Of a stretch of DNA of 42,755 nt, positions 24,475-34,716 are shown in pieces. The DNA comes from JBQLZO01 sp052168315. Its GTDB lineage: Bacteria > Planctomycetota > Phycisphaerae > Phycisphaerales > UBA1924. The stretch covers positions 1-42,755 of the forward strand of contig JBQLZO010000017.1 in the NCBI GenBank assembly GCA_052168315.1. Direction: 5' to 3'. The position numbers and the translations under genes are program-made. The stretch's first letter is position 1. Every line of letters begins with the position of its first letter. The notes under the pieces are model-generated. The model did no database searches, was not told the origin of the DNA, and saw only the letters and a program-made list of their open reading frames with translations.

Positions 24475-24833
24475 GGTGTTGGTCTCCGGAGTGTGGGCGC
24501 GGTGAGGGCGCGTGCGGGCGCAGCGCGGCCCTGGGGGGCGTGGCGCTGGGCGCGGGTGATTGTTGGGAATTGTGGCGGGTGGGTGTCGGGGGTGCCAGCG
24601 GTGGGGCGGATGGTGGGGTGTGGGAGTGTCTGAGGGGGGGCAGGTGTCGTCAGGAAGTAGTGAAGATGAGGGGACGGGCGGGACGCCCGTCCCACCGAGG
24701 TGGTGGAGGGAGGATGAGGAGACGGGCGGGACGCCCGTCCCACCGAGGTAGTGGAGGGAAGATGAGGAGACGGGCGGGACGCCCGTCCCACCGAGGTGAG
24801 GGAGGGTTGGGAAGCGGTCGCTCGCGCGGTGAT
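24475..24833. other. Gene-free interval with hairpin array
   Basis: About 360 bases lie between the SPFH start and the helicase stop. The part from 24665 to 24808 is three tandem hairpin units; the rest is G-rich and shows no gene, RNA or clear promoter. Confidence 0.6.
24665..24808 (+). repeat. Three tandem 48-bp units of the GGA-loop hairpin
   Basis: Units begin at 24665, 24713 and 24761, exactly 48 bases apart. Each contains CGGGCG, loop GGA, CGCCCG, then TCCCACCGAGGT; in the first unit the stem extends to 10 bp. Differences between units are confined to a few bases in the linker. It is the only tandem array of this hairpin family in the window. Confidence 0.85.
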
Positions 24834-26726
<1,893 letters not shown>

Positions 26727-27213
26727 GGGTGTGGTCTTTCGGAGTCTGGGTCTGGTGAGAGAGCGGTGTGGGGGGAGCGCGGCGATGTCGTGCGCGTGGA
26801 TCGCGCGGACTGGGTTGTCCGAGCGAGCGCGATGGCATCGGCCGGTCCTGACCCGGAGGGGTGGCGAGGGCGCGGAGCGCCCGGCCTTGGCTTGGACGGG
26901 GGGGGTGCCGGTTCGGGATGGGACGCCATCCATCCCGGCGTTGGTGGCTCGCGTGGTGCGGGCCTCCGGACGGGGAGGAGCGGGCGCCGCCAGTGTGTTT
27001 CCCGTGTGTGGCGGCGCGTGATTGCGTCGCGGAAGGTCGGGGGTTCCCACCGGCAATGGCGGGGAGCGTAGGCGCGCCGGTGGGGGCGGGCGCGGGTTCG
27101 GGATGGATTGGATGGGAATGGCAACGGGACCGGCGCTGGCCCGAGGGTCAGCGCCGGTCCCGTTGGTGATGGGGAGGAGGGTTGTGTGTGCGCGTGCGTG
27201 TGTGTCGGGGGGG
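26727..27213. other. Gene-free interval between helicase and chemoreceptor
   Basis: It holds the terminator at 27123-27164 and an 8-bp inverted repeat (CGGGATGG at 26914-26921 with 26930-26937). The helicase frame stays open through part of it, but composition there is not gene-like. No RNA gene is seen. Confidence 0.55.
27123..27164 (-). terminator. Long-stem terminator of the first chemoreceptor gene
   Basis: A 16-bp perfect stem (27123-27138 with 27149-27164) has a 10-base loop and ends in TT on both strands. It lies 50 bases beyond the chemoreceptor stop on the minus strand. Confidence 0.8.
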
Positions 27214-28845
27214 TCAGGCGGTCTTGAAGGAGCCGACGAGGGCCTGGAGGTTCTCGGCCTTGAGCGAGAGTTCGGCGGCGGCCTGGTTGGACTGGCCGAC
27301 GGCCTGGGTGGTTTGCTGTGAGACGGCGGCGATGCGTTCGACGCTGGAGGAGATCTCGGTGCTTGCGGCGGACTGCTGCTCGGCGGCGGCGGCGATGGAC
27401 TGGATCATGCTGGCGACCTCGCGGGAGGTGTGGACGATGGTCTTGAGCTGGTCGCCGGCTTTGCCAGCCAGGTCGACGCCGGACTTGACATGCTGAGTGC
27501 CCTCGCCCATGCGATGGACGGCGTCGGTGGTTTCGGTCTTGATGGCGTTGATGGATTCGGCGATTTCCTGGGTGGCCTTTGTGGTGCGGTCGGCGAGCTT
27601 GCGGACCTCATCGGCGACGACGGCGAAGCCCCGGCCGTGCTCGCCGGCGCGGGCGGCCTCGATGGCGGCGTTGAGCGCGAGGAGGTTGGTCTGTTCGGCG
27701 ATCTCGTTGATGACCTCGACGACCTGTCCGATGGATTCGGATCGTTCGCCGAGCGAGTCGACAGCCTTGGCGGTGGCGTTGACGGCGGCGTCGATCTGCT
27801 GCATGCCGTTGATGGTGTTGCCGACCATCTGGGCGCCCTCGTCGGCGGTGGAGCCGGCGGAGCTGGCTTCTCTTGAGGCCTTGGTGGACTTGTCGGCGAC
27901 CTCGTTGATGGAGGCCGACATTTCCTCGACGGCGGAGGAGACCTGGCGGAGCTGGTCGGACTGTTCTTCGACGCCTCGGGTGAGTTCTTCTGAGGAGGCC
28001 GAGACCTCGGTGGCGGCGGCGGCGACCTCGGTGGCCGAGGCTCGGACCTCGGTGACGAGTTCGTTGAGGGCGGCGTTCATGGCGTTGACGGCGTTGACGA
28101 GGGTTCCGACCTCGTCCTTGGACTTCGTGACGAGTGGCTTGCCGGAGAGGTCGCGGTTGGCGATGGCCTGGGCGCGTTCGACGAGCGGGAGGACTGCGTT
28201 GAGGATGCCGCGGATGATGAAGAAGGCGAGGAGGCCGCCGGTGATGGCGCTGATGGCGGTGATGGTTCCCATGATCGTGAACGCGGATGTGACGGTGCTA
28301 TTGGCGGCGGTGGTGGCGGCTTCCATCTCGGCTTCGTTGATCTTGACGATGGCGTCGAGGTCCTCCCTGATGGAGGCGACGAGCGGTCGTGCATCGGAGA
28401 CGGCGAGCTGGTACGCATCCTGTGACTTGCCATCGAGGTCGAGCGCCGACATCCGCGCGAAGACGGCCTGGTACTCCTTCCAGGTGGACTCCACATCGTC
28501 GAAGTGCTTGAGCGAGGCCGTGGAGAGCAGCGGTTTGAGTGTTTCGAGGTGCTGTTCGAATTCCTGTGCGTTCTCGGCATAGCTGGCGCGTGCGATGCGG
28601 TCCGCTTCCGGTTCGCTGTCGAGGATCATGGTGCGCTGGATCAGGCCGGCGTTGGCGAGGGCGGTCTGCAGGTGGAGCGAGTACTCGAGGCCGTTGGCGT
28701 CGACATCGACGAGGCGCTCGAGGCGTCCGCTGATGTTGTTGAGCGAGAGTCCGGACGATGCGGCGACGAGCAGAACGCCTGTGAGGAGGACTGCGAAGAG
28801 GCACCAGAGTTTCTTTGACAGCGAGCGCGTGACGAAGGACAGCAT
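27214..28845 (-). CDS. Methyl-accepting chemotaxis protein 1
   Basis: A 543-residue chemoreceptor. Membrane segment 1 is LWCLFAVLLTGVLLVAASSG (about residues 14-33). A periplasmic helical sensor of about 150 residues follows, of the four-helix-bundle kind. Membrane segment 2 is SAFTIMGTITAISAITGGLL, then a HAMP domain and the cytoplasmic signalling rod, whose tip EIAEQTNLLALNAAIEAARA and GEHGRGFAVVADEVRKLADR is canonical for CheA/CheW binding. The ATG at 28845 is chosen because it follows GGAG and starts the membrane-anchor part; the frame is open to 28893. No che gene is nearby. It has the same length as the second receptor and nearly the same signalling domain, so the pair arose by duplication. 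Confidence 0.95.
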   Translation of the reverse strand: MLSFVTRSLSKKLWCLFAVLLTGVLLVAASSGLSLNNISGRLERLVDVDANGLEYSLHLQTALANAGLIQRTMILDSEPEADRIARASYAENAQEFEQHLETLKPLLSTASLKHFDDVESTWKEYQAVFARMSALDLDGKSQDAYQLAVSDARPLVASIREDLDAIVKINEAEMEAATTAANSTVTSAFTIMGTITAISAITGGLLAFFIIRGILNAVLPLVERAQAIANRDLSGKPLVTKSKDEVGTLVNAVNAMNAALNELVTEVRASATEVAAAATEVSASSEELTRGVEEQSDQLRQVSSAVEEMSASINEVADKSTKASREASSAGSTADEGAQMVGNTINGMQQIDAAVNATAKAVDSLGERSESIGQVVEVINEIAEQTNLLALNAAIEAARAGEHGRGFAVVADEVRKLADRTTKATQEIAESINAIKTETTDAVHRMGEGTQHVKSGVDLAGKAGDQLKTIVHTSREVASMIQSIAAAAEQQSAASTEISSSVERIAAVSQQTTQAVGQSNQAAAELSLKAENLQALVGSFKTA

Positions 28846-29054
28846 GGGAACAACTCCGTTTCGGGTCTTTCGATCGATGTTGCCGGCGGACATGGCCAGG
28901 GCGATCGGCAGGGCAAATCGGGTTTGTCCTTAGCCGGGTGCATCTCGAATTGGAAAGGCGGTGCGCGACGGGTGCGGTTTGTGGGGTCTTGTGATGGGTG
29001 GGGGTTGGCGTGCCGGCGGGCGGGCGCGGCGCTCGCTGCGCGTAGGAAAAGCGA

Positions 29055-29084
29055 CACGCCGCCCGTTGTTCTGCGGGCGGCGTG
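29055..29084 (-). terminator. Terminator of the second chemoreceptor gene
   Basis: An 11-bp perfect stem (CACGCCGCCCG at 29055-29065 with 29074-29084) is followed on the minus strand by TCGCTTTTCC. It lies 28 bases after the stop codon. Confidence 0.85.
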
Positions 29085-29111
29085 GGTGGGTCCCGGGTGG
29101 TGGTGTGTCGA

Positions 29112-30743
29112 TCAGAGCCTGAAACCGGTGACGAGTTCCTGGAGTCGCTCGGCTTTCTGCGAGAGTTCCGTGGCGGCCTGGGAGGACTGTGCGACGGCCT
29201 GTGTGGTTTGTTGTGAGACGGCGGCGATGCGTTCGACGCTGGAGGAGATCTCGGTGCTGGCGGCGGACTGCTGCTCGGCGGCGGCGGCGATGGACTGGAT
29301 CATGTTGGCGACTTCGCGTGAGGAGTCGACGATGGTCTTGAGCTGCGATCCGGCCTGGGTGGCGAGTTCGACGCCGTGGCGGACATGGTCGGTGCCTTCT
29401 CCCATGCGCTTGACGGCGTCGGTGGTCTCGTTCTGGATGAGGGAGATGGACTCGGCGATCTCCTGGGTGGCCTTGGTGGTCCGGTCGGCGAGTTTGCGGA
29501 CCTCATCGGCGACGACGGCGAAGCCGCGGCCGTGCTCGCCGGCGCGTGCGGCCTCGATGGCGGCGTTGAGGGCGAGGAGGTTGGTCTGCTCGGCGATCTC
29601 GTTGATGACCTCGACGACCTCGCCGATCTTCTGGGACCGCTCGCCGAGGGAGTCGACGGCGCGTGCGGTGGCGTTGACGGTCTCGTCGATCTGCTGCATG
29701 CCGCTGACGGTGTTGCCGACGACCTGGGCGCCCTGCTGGGCGACGGCTCCGGCGTTGGTGGCGTTCTGCGCGGCGTTGGTGGACTTGTCGGCGACTTCGG
29801 AGATGGAAGCGGACATCTGCTCGACGGCGGAGGAGACCTGGCGGAGCTGGCCTGACTGTTCTTCGACGCCCTTGGAGAGTTCTTCGGAGGAGGCCGAGAC
29901 CTCGGTGGCGGCGGCGGCGACCTCGGTGGCGGAGGCGCGGACTTCGGAGACGAGGGTGTTGAGCGAGGAGGACATCTTGTTGATGGACTCGACGAGCTGG
30001 CCGACCTCATCCCGGGATCTGGTGGCGAGCGGCTTTCCGGAGAGGTCTCGGTTGGCGATGGCGCCGGCGCGCTCGATGACGGGCTTGAGCGATCCGAGGA
30101 TGCCGTTGGTGATGAGGATGGCGAGGATGGCGGCGAGCGCGGATCCGACGATGAGGGTGCCGATGACGAGTTTGGTTGCGAAGGCGAATGCCTCGTAGGT
30201 GTGTTCGACGGCGGCCTGCATGGCCGAGTTCTCGTGCTCGGCGATCTCTTCGAGGGTGGCCTCGACGGCCTCGACGGCGGAGTAGAGCTCGCCCTTGAGG
30301 AGTGCGACGGCGGCCTGGTTCTCGCCGGCGTCGATGGTTTCGAGGAACCGCCGGCGGATGGACTTCATTTGTGCCATCTGGTTGTCGATGGTGTGGAGCT
30401 TGGGGGCAAGGTATTCATCGCTGATCGCGTTGAGGGCGGCGATGCGCTCGTCGAAGTCTTCGAGCTGCTCGTCGGCGAGGGCGGTGGCCTTGGAGCGCTC
30501 GGAGTCGGTGGTTGCCAGGAGGAGCTTGGCGTCGGCCGTGGTGAGTTGGTAGAGGTCCTGGTTGAGCTGCTCGGAGAGCACGAGCCTCGGGACGCAGAGG
30601 TCGGTGAGTTCGTGGGTGCGGTGGTTGGTTTCGGCGAGTTCGTAGAGCCCGAGGGCGCCGACACCGATGGCGAACGCCATGGGGATGGCGATCGTGGTCA
30701 GGAGCTTGACGCGGAGGGATCGCTTGAAATATCCGACGGGCAT
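29112..30743 (-). CDS. Methyl-accepting chemotaxis protein 2
   Basis: A 543-residue chemoreceptor starting at an ATG preceded by AAGGAG. Membrane segment 1 is near residues 12-32 (LLTTIAIPMAFAIGVGALGL), the periplasmic helical sensor covers about residues 35-190, and membrane segment 2 is LVIGTLIVGSALAAILAILI. HAMP and signalling domains follow, with the same tip as receptor 1. The sensor domain is unrelated at the residue level to that of receptor 1, so the two probably detect different stimuli while sharing downstream partners. A terminator separates the two genes, so each has its own promoter. Confidence 0.95.
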   Translation of the reverse strand: MPVGYFKRSLRVKLLTTIAIPMAFAIGVGALGLYELAETNHRTHELTDLCVPRLVLSEQLNQDLYQLTTADAKLLLATTDSERSKATALADEQLEDFDERIAALNAISDEYLAPKLHTIDNQMAQMKSIRRRFLETIDAGENQAAVALLKGELYSAVEAVEATLEEIAEHENSAMQAAVEHTYEAFAFATKLVIGTLIVGSALAAILAILITNGILGSLKPVIERAGAIANRDLSGKPLATRSRDEVGQLVESINKMSSSLNTLVSEVRASATEVAAAATEVSASSEELSKGVEEQSGQLRQVSSAVEQMSASISEVADKSTNAAQNATNAGAVAQQGAQVVGNTVSGMQQIDETVNATARAVDSLGERSQKIGEVVEVINEIAEQTNLLALNAAIEAARAGEHGRGFAVVADEVRKLADRTTKATQEIAESISLIQNETTDAVKRMGEGTDHVRHGVELATQAGSQLKTIVDSSREVANMIQSIAAAAEQQSAASTEISSSVERIAAVSQQTTQAVAQSSQAATELSQKAERLQELVTGFRL

Positions 30744-30873
30744 GGCGGGGTCTCCTTGGCGCGGCCGTGGCGTGTCTCCGTGAAACGGGTGTCGGGCGCT
30801 GGGTGCGCTCGATTGCCCTGGTGCGAACGATCGTGGGTCGCCCTGTGGGTGCTTGGTGCATCGGGAGGAGTTC

Positions 30874-30891
30874 CCCTGATCTGAATCAGGG
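30874..30891. repeat. Inverted repeat between the second chemoreceptor and hisS
   Basis: CCCTGAT (30874-30880) and ATCAGGG (30885-30891) flank CTGA in the 260-base divergent gap. It could be an operator or a hairpin in either transcript. Confidence 0.4.
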
Positions 30892-30991
30892 ATGTTGGGT
30901 TGGGGGAGGAGATGATCCCGGAGCGGGGGCATCGCAGACGGAACCCGGTGGCCGGGATGGGGGGGGTGGGGCCGGGGGAATCGGGGGGTGG

Positions 30992-30997
30992 TACGCT
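30992..30997 (+). promoter_or_regulatory. Probable -10 element of hisS, leaderless start
   Basis: TACGCT is followed by seven bases and the hisS ATG. No ribosome binding site precedes the ATG. Confidence 0.45.
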
Positions 30998-31004
30998 TGG
31001 GCGT

Positions 31005-32462
31005 ATGGGCAGCGCGAGCGGATCGATCCAGGGTGCGAAGGGGACGCGGGACTTCTATCCGGAGGAGATGCTGCGGCGTCGGTACATCACGGATGCGTGG
31101 CGGCGGACAGCGCTGCGGCACGGGTTCGATGAGGTGGATGGCCCGGTGTTCGAGCACCGGGAGCTGTATGAGAAGAAGTCCGGGGAGGGGATCCTGAACG
31201 AGATGTTCTCGGTGTTCTCGGGGAAGGATCCGGGACAGCGGGAGGCGCTGGGGCGCGGGGAGGCAGCGCCGTTTGGGCTGCGCCCGGAGTTCACGCCGAC
31301 GCTGGCGCGGATGTACGCGGCGCGGGCGAGGCAGCTGCCGAATCCGTGCAAGTGGTTCTGCGTGTCGAATTTCTTCCGGGCCGAGCGGCCTCAGCGGGGG
31401 CGGTTGAGGGAGTTTTGGCAGTGGAATTGTGATGTGGTGGGGGGGGATGATCTAGAAGGCATCGATGCGGATGTGATATCGACGCTTACAGCCTTACTGG
31501 AATGCACGGGCGTTCGGCCACCTGTCGCTCGTGCATATGTATCAAGCCGTTTGTACCTCGCTGCGTTTCTCGAGCGATCGGGCGTCGGCGGTGAGCTCGC
31601 GGAGTCCTTTGTGCGGCTGGTCGACGCGCGTGACAAAATCGGGAGAGATGAGTTTCTCAGACGAGGACGCGAAGCGGGATTGCCCAATTCTGTTCTCATC
31701 CCGTTCTCAACTGAAGATGGCGGCTACAAGAATGTGTCGCTCACGACCAGCTGGATTGCAGAGCGATCCGAGTCCAAGCAGCAGGAGTTGAAACCCTTTT
31801 TGCCGATTGCAGCGGCGCTTGAGGTGGCGGGACAAAGCGGACGCGACCCAACGACATGTTGGGCACACTTGGATACTGGCATCGTCCGTGGCCTGGCGTA
31901 TTACACCGGGACGGTGTTCGAGGTGATTGCCGAGGGGGAGCGGGCTGTGGCTGGTGGTGGGCGGTATGACAATTTGATTGAGTTGTTTGGTGGGCCTCCG
32001 ACGCCGGCGTGTGGGTTTGGTATGGGGGATGTGGTTCTGGAGAACTTGTTGAACGATCACGGGCTGATGCCGAAGGGGCGTGATCTGGTGCGGGCGTTGT
32101 CGGAGCCGATGCCGGTGCGGGCGGATGTGTTCGTGGTGACGAACGGGGATGAGGGGGCCAATGCGGCGCTGGTGCCGGCGCTGGCCTCGCTGCGGCGGGG
32201 GTTGCTGGCGGAGGGGGAGCGTGAGCCCTGGGATCCGGGGCGGTACGCGGTTCGGCCTGTGCATGCGCGGCGGACTTACAAGTCGACGACGAAGATCGGG
32301 AAGCTGAAGGCGGATGCGGATGCGGCGCACGCGCGGCTGTTCGTGATCCTGGAGAGCGACCAGCGGTGCACGGTGCAGGATCTGGATGGGATGGCGGCGG
32401 AGCGGCGGGAGGTGGGGATTGAGGATTTGGTGGAGGTGGTGGGGGAGATGTTGGGGGAGTGA
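31005..32462 (+). CDS. hisS: Histidyl-tRNA synthetase
   Basis: A class II synthetase that charges tRNA-His. The start at 31005 begins just before the conserved GAKGTRDFYPEEM. Motif 2 is FFRAERPQRGRLREFWQWNC, the histidine-binding LAYYTGTVFEV and GGGRYDNLIELFGG follow, and motif 3 is in ACGFGMGDVVLENLL. The C-terminal anticodon-binding domain covers about residues 365-485. At 485 residues it is somewhat longer than the E. coli enzyme (424). Residues about 145-302, corresponding to the insertion domain and part of the catalytic core, are encoded by DNA (31440-31910) with equal G and C on the coding strand and different codon choice, whereas both ends are strongly G-biased. The frame is intact, so this looks like recombination with a foreign allele. 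Confidence 0.96.
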   Translation: MGSASGSIQGAKGTRDFYPEEMLRRRYITDAWRRTALRHGFDEVDGPVFEHRELYEKKSGEGILNEMFSVFSGKDPGQREALGRGEAAPFGLRPEFTPTLARMYAARARQLPNPCKWFCVSNFFRAERPQRGRLREFWQWNCDVVGGDDLEGIDADVISTLTALLECTGVRPPVARAYVSSRLYLAAFLERSGVGGELAESFVRLVDARDKIGRDEFLRRGREAGLPNSVLIPFSTEDGGYKNVSLTTSWIAERSESKQQELKPFLPIAAALEVAGQSGRDPTTCWAHLDTGIVRGLAYYTGTVFEVIAEGERAVAGGGRYDNLIELFGGPPTPACGFGMGDVVLENLLNDHGLMPKGRDLVRALSEPMPVRADVFVVTNGDEGANAALVPALASLRRGLLAEGEREPWDPGRYAVRPVHARRTYKSTTKIGKLKADADAAHARLFVILESDQRCTVQDLDGMAAERREVGIEDLVEVVGEMLGE

Positions 32463-32499
32463 GGGGTGGGGCGGGAGTGGGTGGAGGTACAGGGGGATG

Positions 32500-32634
32500 A
32501 GGAGGTGGGCGGGGGGCCTACCGCACCGAGGGGATGGAGGGGGGAAGATCACCGCTCGGAGAGCGGTGCCACCAGAGAGGGTGATGGAGGGGGAAAGATC
32601 ACCGCTCGGAGAGCGGTGCCACCGAAGAGGGGGA
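32500..32634 (+). repeat. Three hairpin repeats between hisS and nuoE (copies E, F, G)
   Basis: Copy E (32500-32530) has an imperfect stem and GCACCGAG. Copies F and G each have CACCGCTC, loop GGA, GAGCGGTG (32550-32568 and 32610-32628), followed by CCACC. F and G are nearly identical and 60 bases apart. They fill the gap between the convergent hisS and nuoE stops, a place where a bidirectional terminator would be expected and none else is seen. Confidence 0.85.
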
Positions 32635-32643
32635 GGTTGTTGG

Positions 32644-33189
32644 TCAATGGTGGGAGTGCTTGGCCGACTTTGCCTGGTCGATGAGTTTGGTCATCTGATC
32701 TGGGGTGAGGTTTTCGTGGAGGGTTTCGTCGATGAGGGCGACGGGGGCCGTGCCGCAGGAGCCGAGGCATTCGAGTTCGATGAGGGTGAACTGGTCGTCG
32801 TCGGTGGTTTCGCCGATCTCGATGCCGAGCTTGCTGCGGCAGGCGTCGGTGATGGCCTTGTGGTCGCAGAACTCGCAGGCGATGGAGCGGCAGACGGCGA
32901 TGACATGCTTGCCCTTGGGCCTCAGCCAGTATTCCTCGTAGAAGGATGCGGTGTCGAGGACCTCGGCGGGGGTGATGCCGAGGAACTCGGCGATCTCCAT
33001 CATGGCCTGCTTGGGGAGCCAGCCGTGGGCGTGCTGGACGAGGTGGAGGGTGGGGAGGAGGGCGCCCATCTTGGTTTCGTAGCGCGGGAGGTACTTGTCG
33101 GTGACCTCCTTTTTCATGTCGTCGGTGAAGTAGGGCTGGTCGCGGCGCTCGACCTTGGCGGCTGCGGAGTTCTTGGTGATCCAGGGCAT
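32644..33189 (-). CDS. nuoE: NADH-quinone oxidoreductase subunit E (NuoE-type 2Fe-2S protein)
   Basis: A 181-residue thioredoxin-like ferredoxin of the 24-kDa subunit family, which passes electrons between FMN and the iron-sulfur chain of complex I, or serves in related dehydrogenases and hydrogenases. The N-terminal helical part reads KYLPRYETKMGALLPTLHLV and the domain has FLGITPAEVLDTASFYEEYW. The four cluster cysteines are the two in CRSIACEFC (C-x4-C arrangement) and the two in CLGSCGTAP. The ATG at 33189 follows AGGAA. The usual nuoF and nuoG neighbours are not downstream, where hisS converges, so it is separated from other complex I genes; assignment to complex I itself is by family only. 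Confidence 0.9.
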   Translation of the reverse strand: MPWITKNSAAAKVERRDQPYFTDDMKKEVTDKYLPRYETKMGALLPTLHLVQHAHGWLPKQAMMEIAEFLGITPAEVLDTASFYEEYWLRPKGKHVIAVCRSIACEFCDHKAITDACRSKLGIEIGETTDDDQFTLIELECLGSCGTAPVALIDETLHENLTPDQMTKLIDQAKSAKHSHH

Positions 33190-33445
33190 TTGGGGGTTCC
33201 TGCTTGGGCGGAGTGGGTCGGGCGGGTGGGTGGTGGGGCGATGGGGTGGAGGGGGAGGATCGGGTGCCGTTTGGTTGGCGGTGGGGGCATGGTATCGCGC
33301 GTGGTGGGGCGGGTGGGTTGGAAGGGCGGGGGCGTGGGGTTGGGGTTGCGGCCGGGTAGGCGGTTTCATAGGGTGGAATGGGTGAATCGGGCGGGGGTGT
33401 CGGTGTTGGTTGTTGGTTTGGTTGTTGAGGGGAATGGAGGCTGTC

Positions 33446-33937
33446 ATGCGGGCGTTGCGGCATGGATCGGCGGGGGGATCGGCGCGGGGTCGCGGGATGG
33501 TGTTGGCGCGGACGGTGGGGGGTGTGGTGGTGGGGCTGGGGGTGACGCTCGGGCTGGTCGTAGGGCTGAGCCGTTGGGAGGAGCCTTCGAGCGCATCGAG
33601 TGGCTCGGGTGCGGTGGGTTTGGAGGGGGTGTTGGGCGGGGAGGGGGCCGGTGAGGTGCTGGATGCGTGCGTGGGGCGGCGGGTGACGATTTACTTCCGG
33701 CGGGATGCGCTGGGGGCGGCATCTCCGAACGGGATCGGGGCGCTGGTGGACAACATGAACGGCGCTTCGCTGAGCGTGCGCGGGGTGATGCGGGGGCTGG
33801 ATGATGAGTGGGTGCGGCTCGAGCGGACGCGGTTCGTTGGTTCGGGCGGCGAAGGGACCGGCGGCGGGTCGACGCTGCGGGAGGATCTGTTCATTCCTCG
33901 GGATGTGGTGCTGGTGATCCGGGTGGAGGGGGAGTGA
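33446..33937 (+). CDS. Single-pass membrane-anchored protein of unknown function
   Basis: A 163-residue protein. ATG at 33446 follows GGAGG; the ATG at 33434 is too close to its purine stretch. One membrane segment (VGGVVVGLGVTLGLVVGLSR) lies near residues 23-42. The C-terminal ~90 residues are beta-rich: RRVTIYFRRDALGAAS, IGALVDNMNGASLSVRGV, WVRLERTRFVG, then LFIPRDVVLVIRVEGE. This order of strands, with a long loop before the final FIP...I-x-x-I strand, is reminiscent of an Sm-like or SH3-type barrel, which is a weak impression only. It is divergent from nuoE across a 256-base gap. Confidence 0.65.
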   Translation: MRALRHGSAGGSARGRGMVLARTVGGVVVGLGVTLGLVVGLSRWEEPSSASSGSGAVGLEGVLGGEGAGEVLDACVGRRVTIYFRRDALGAASPNGIGALVDNMNGASLSVRGVMRGLDDEWVRLERTRFVGSGGEGTGGGSTLREDLFIPRDVVLVIRVEGE

Positions 33938-34078
33938 GGGGGATGCGGAGGTGTGGGTTCCTGGCGTGAGGCGGGTTCCGACGGGTCCGTTGGAGGCGAT
34001 GCGCACGATGTGCGCGGATTGGATCGCATGGGAACGGTTCGCAGGAGAAAGGCCTGATCGCGCCTAAGATCTCTTGTG

Positions 34079-34618
34079 ATGGATGCGAATTGCTCGCGGG
34101 TGAAACCAACGGTTCATTACTGGTTTTCGCACCGGGTGAAGTCGGTCGGGGGTGGCATCACATTGGGCCTGATCGGAATTACGGCAGCGAGCGTGCTGGG
34201 CTTCTGGGCCTGCGGGCGGATCGATCTGCTGCTCTTGCTTCCGTTCCACCATGTCTTCTCGACGGGATTCATCATCACGGTTCCGAACTTTGTGCTTTGC
34301 GTTGTCGCGATGTGCGTGCTGAATGACGGTCCAGGCGGGCGGCAGCGCGGCTGGGGTTGGATGTGGTTGGGCATTGCCATGAGCGCGCTCATGATGGGCG
34401 GGATCTTTTCGATCTACTCAATGGGCCTTTTGGTGCCTTCGAGTGTTGGTCATCCCGCTGTTGAATTCGTCAAGCTGCTGGCACTGTTCTCGTTCGGTTG
34501 CTTCTCGGGCGTGCCATCGTTGTTGCTCGCGATCGTTGGGGCGATGCACGCGAAGGAGGTGGAGGCGACGCGGTTGAGTTACCCCATAGGGGATCCGGCG
34601 CGAGAAGCGCAAGCATGA
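34079..34618 (+). CDS. Small four-helix membrane protein with atypical composition
   Basis: A 179-residue protein with four likely membrane segments (ITLGLIGITAASVLGFWACG, HVFSTGFIITVPNFVLCVVA, WMWLGIAMSALMMGGIFSIY, LLALFSFGCFSGVPSLLLAI). I do not recognise the family. The start ATG is preceded by TAAGAT ending eight bases earlier and no ribosome binding site. Its DNA lacks the G-over-C skew of neighbouring plus-strand genes and uses more A/T-ending codons, like the accessory genes at 39640-41580, which suggests later acquisition. It converges with yceH. Confidence 0.7.
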   Translation: MDANCSRVKPTVHYWFSHRVKSVGGGITLGLIGITAASVLGFWACGRIDLLLLLPFHHVFSTGFIITVPNFVLCVVAMCVLNDGPGGRQRGWGWMWLGIAMSALMMGGIFSIYSMGLLVPSSVGHPAVEFVKLLALFSFGCFSGVPSLLLAIVGAMHAKEVEATRLSYPIGDPAREAQA

Positions 34619-34716
34619 TCGCATGGGGCGGATTGGCGCGCTTGGGCTTGGTCAACGGGCCCACGACTTGCATCCGGAACTGTCTTGACGAGTCGGGTGC
34701 GCGCGAGTTGAAGCAG

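Noticed and set aside
24665..24808. Possible CRISPR array
   Set aside because: The 48-bp units are contiguous with no distinct spacers, and there are no cas genes; each unit is a hairpin of the dispersed family.
26727..27056. Extension of the DEAD-box helicase to the ATG at 27056
   Set aside because: The added 110 residues look like untranslated G/C-rich sequence (Pro/Arg/Thr/Ala), with no ribosome binding site; the choice of the TTG at 26726 remains uncertain.
28846..28960. A possible flagellar sigma-28 promoter (GCCGATCG) upstream of the first chemoreceptor
   Set aside because: The -10-like box matches six of eight bases, but no -35 lies at the right distance.
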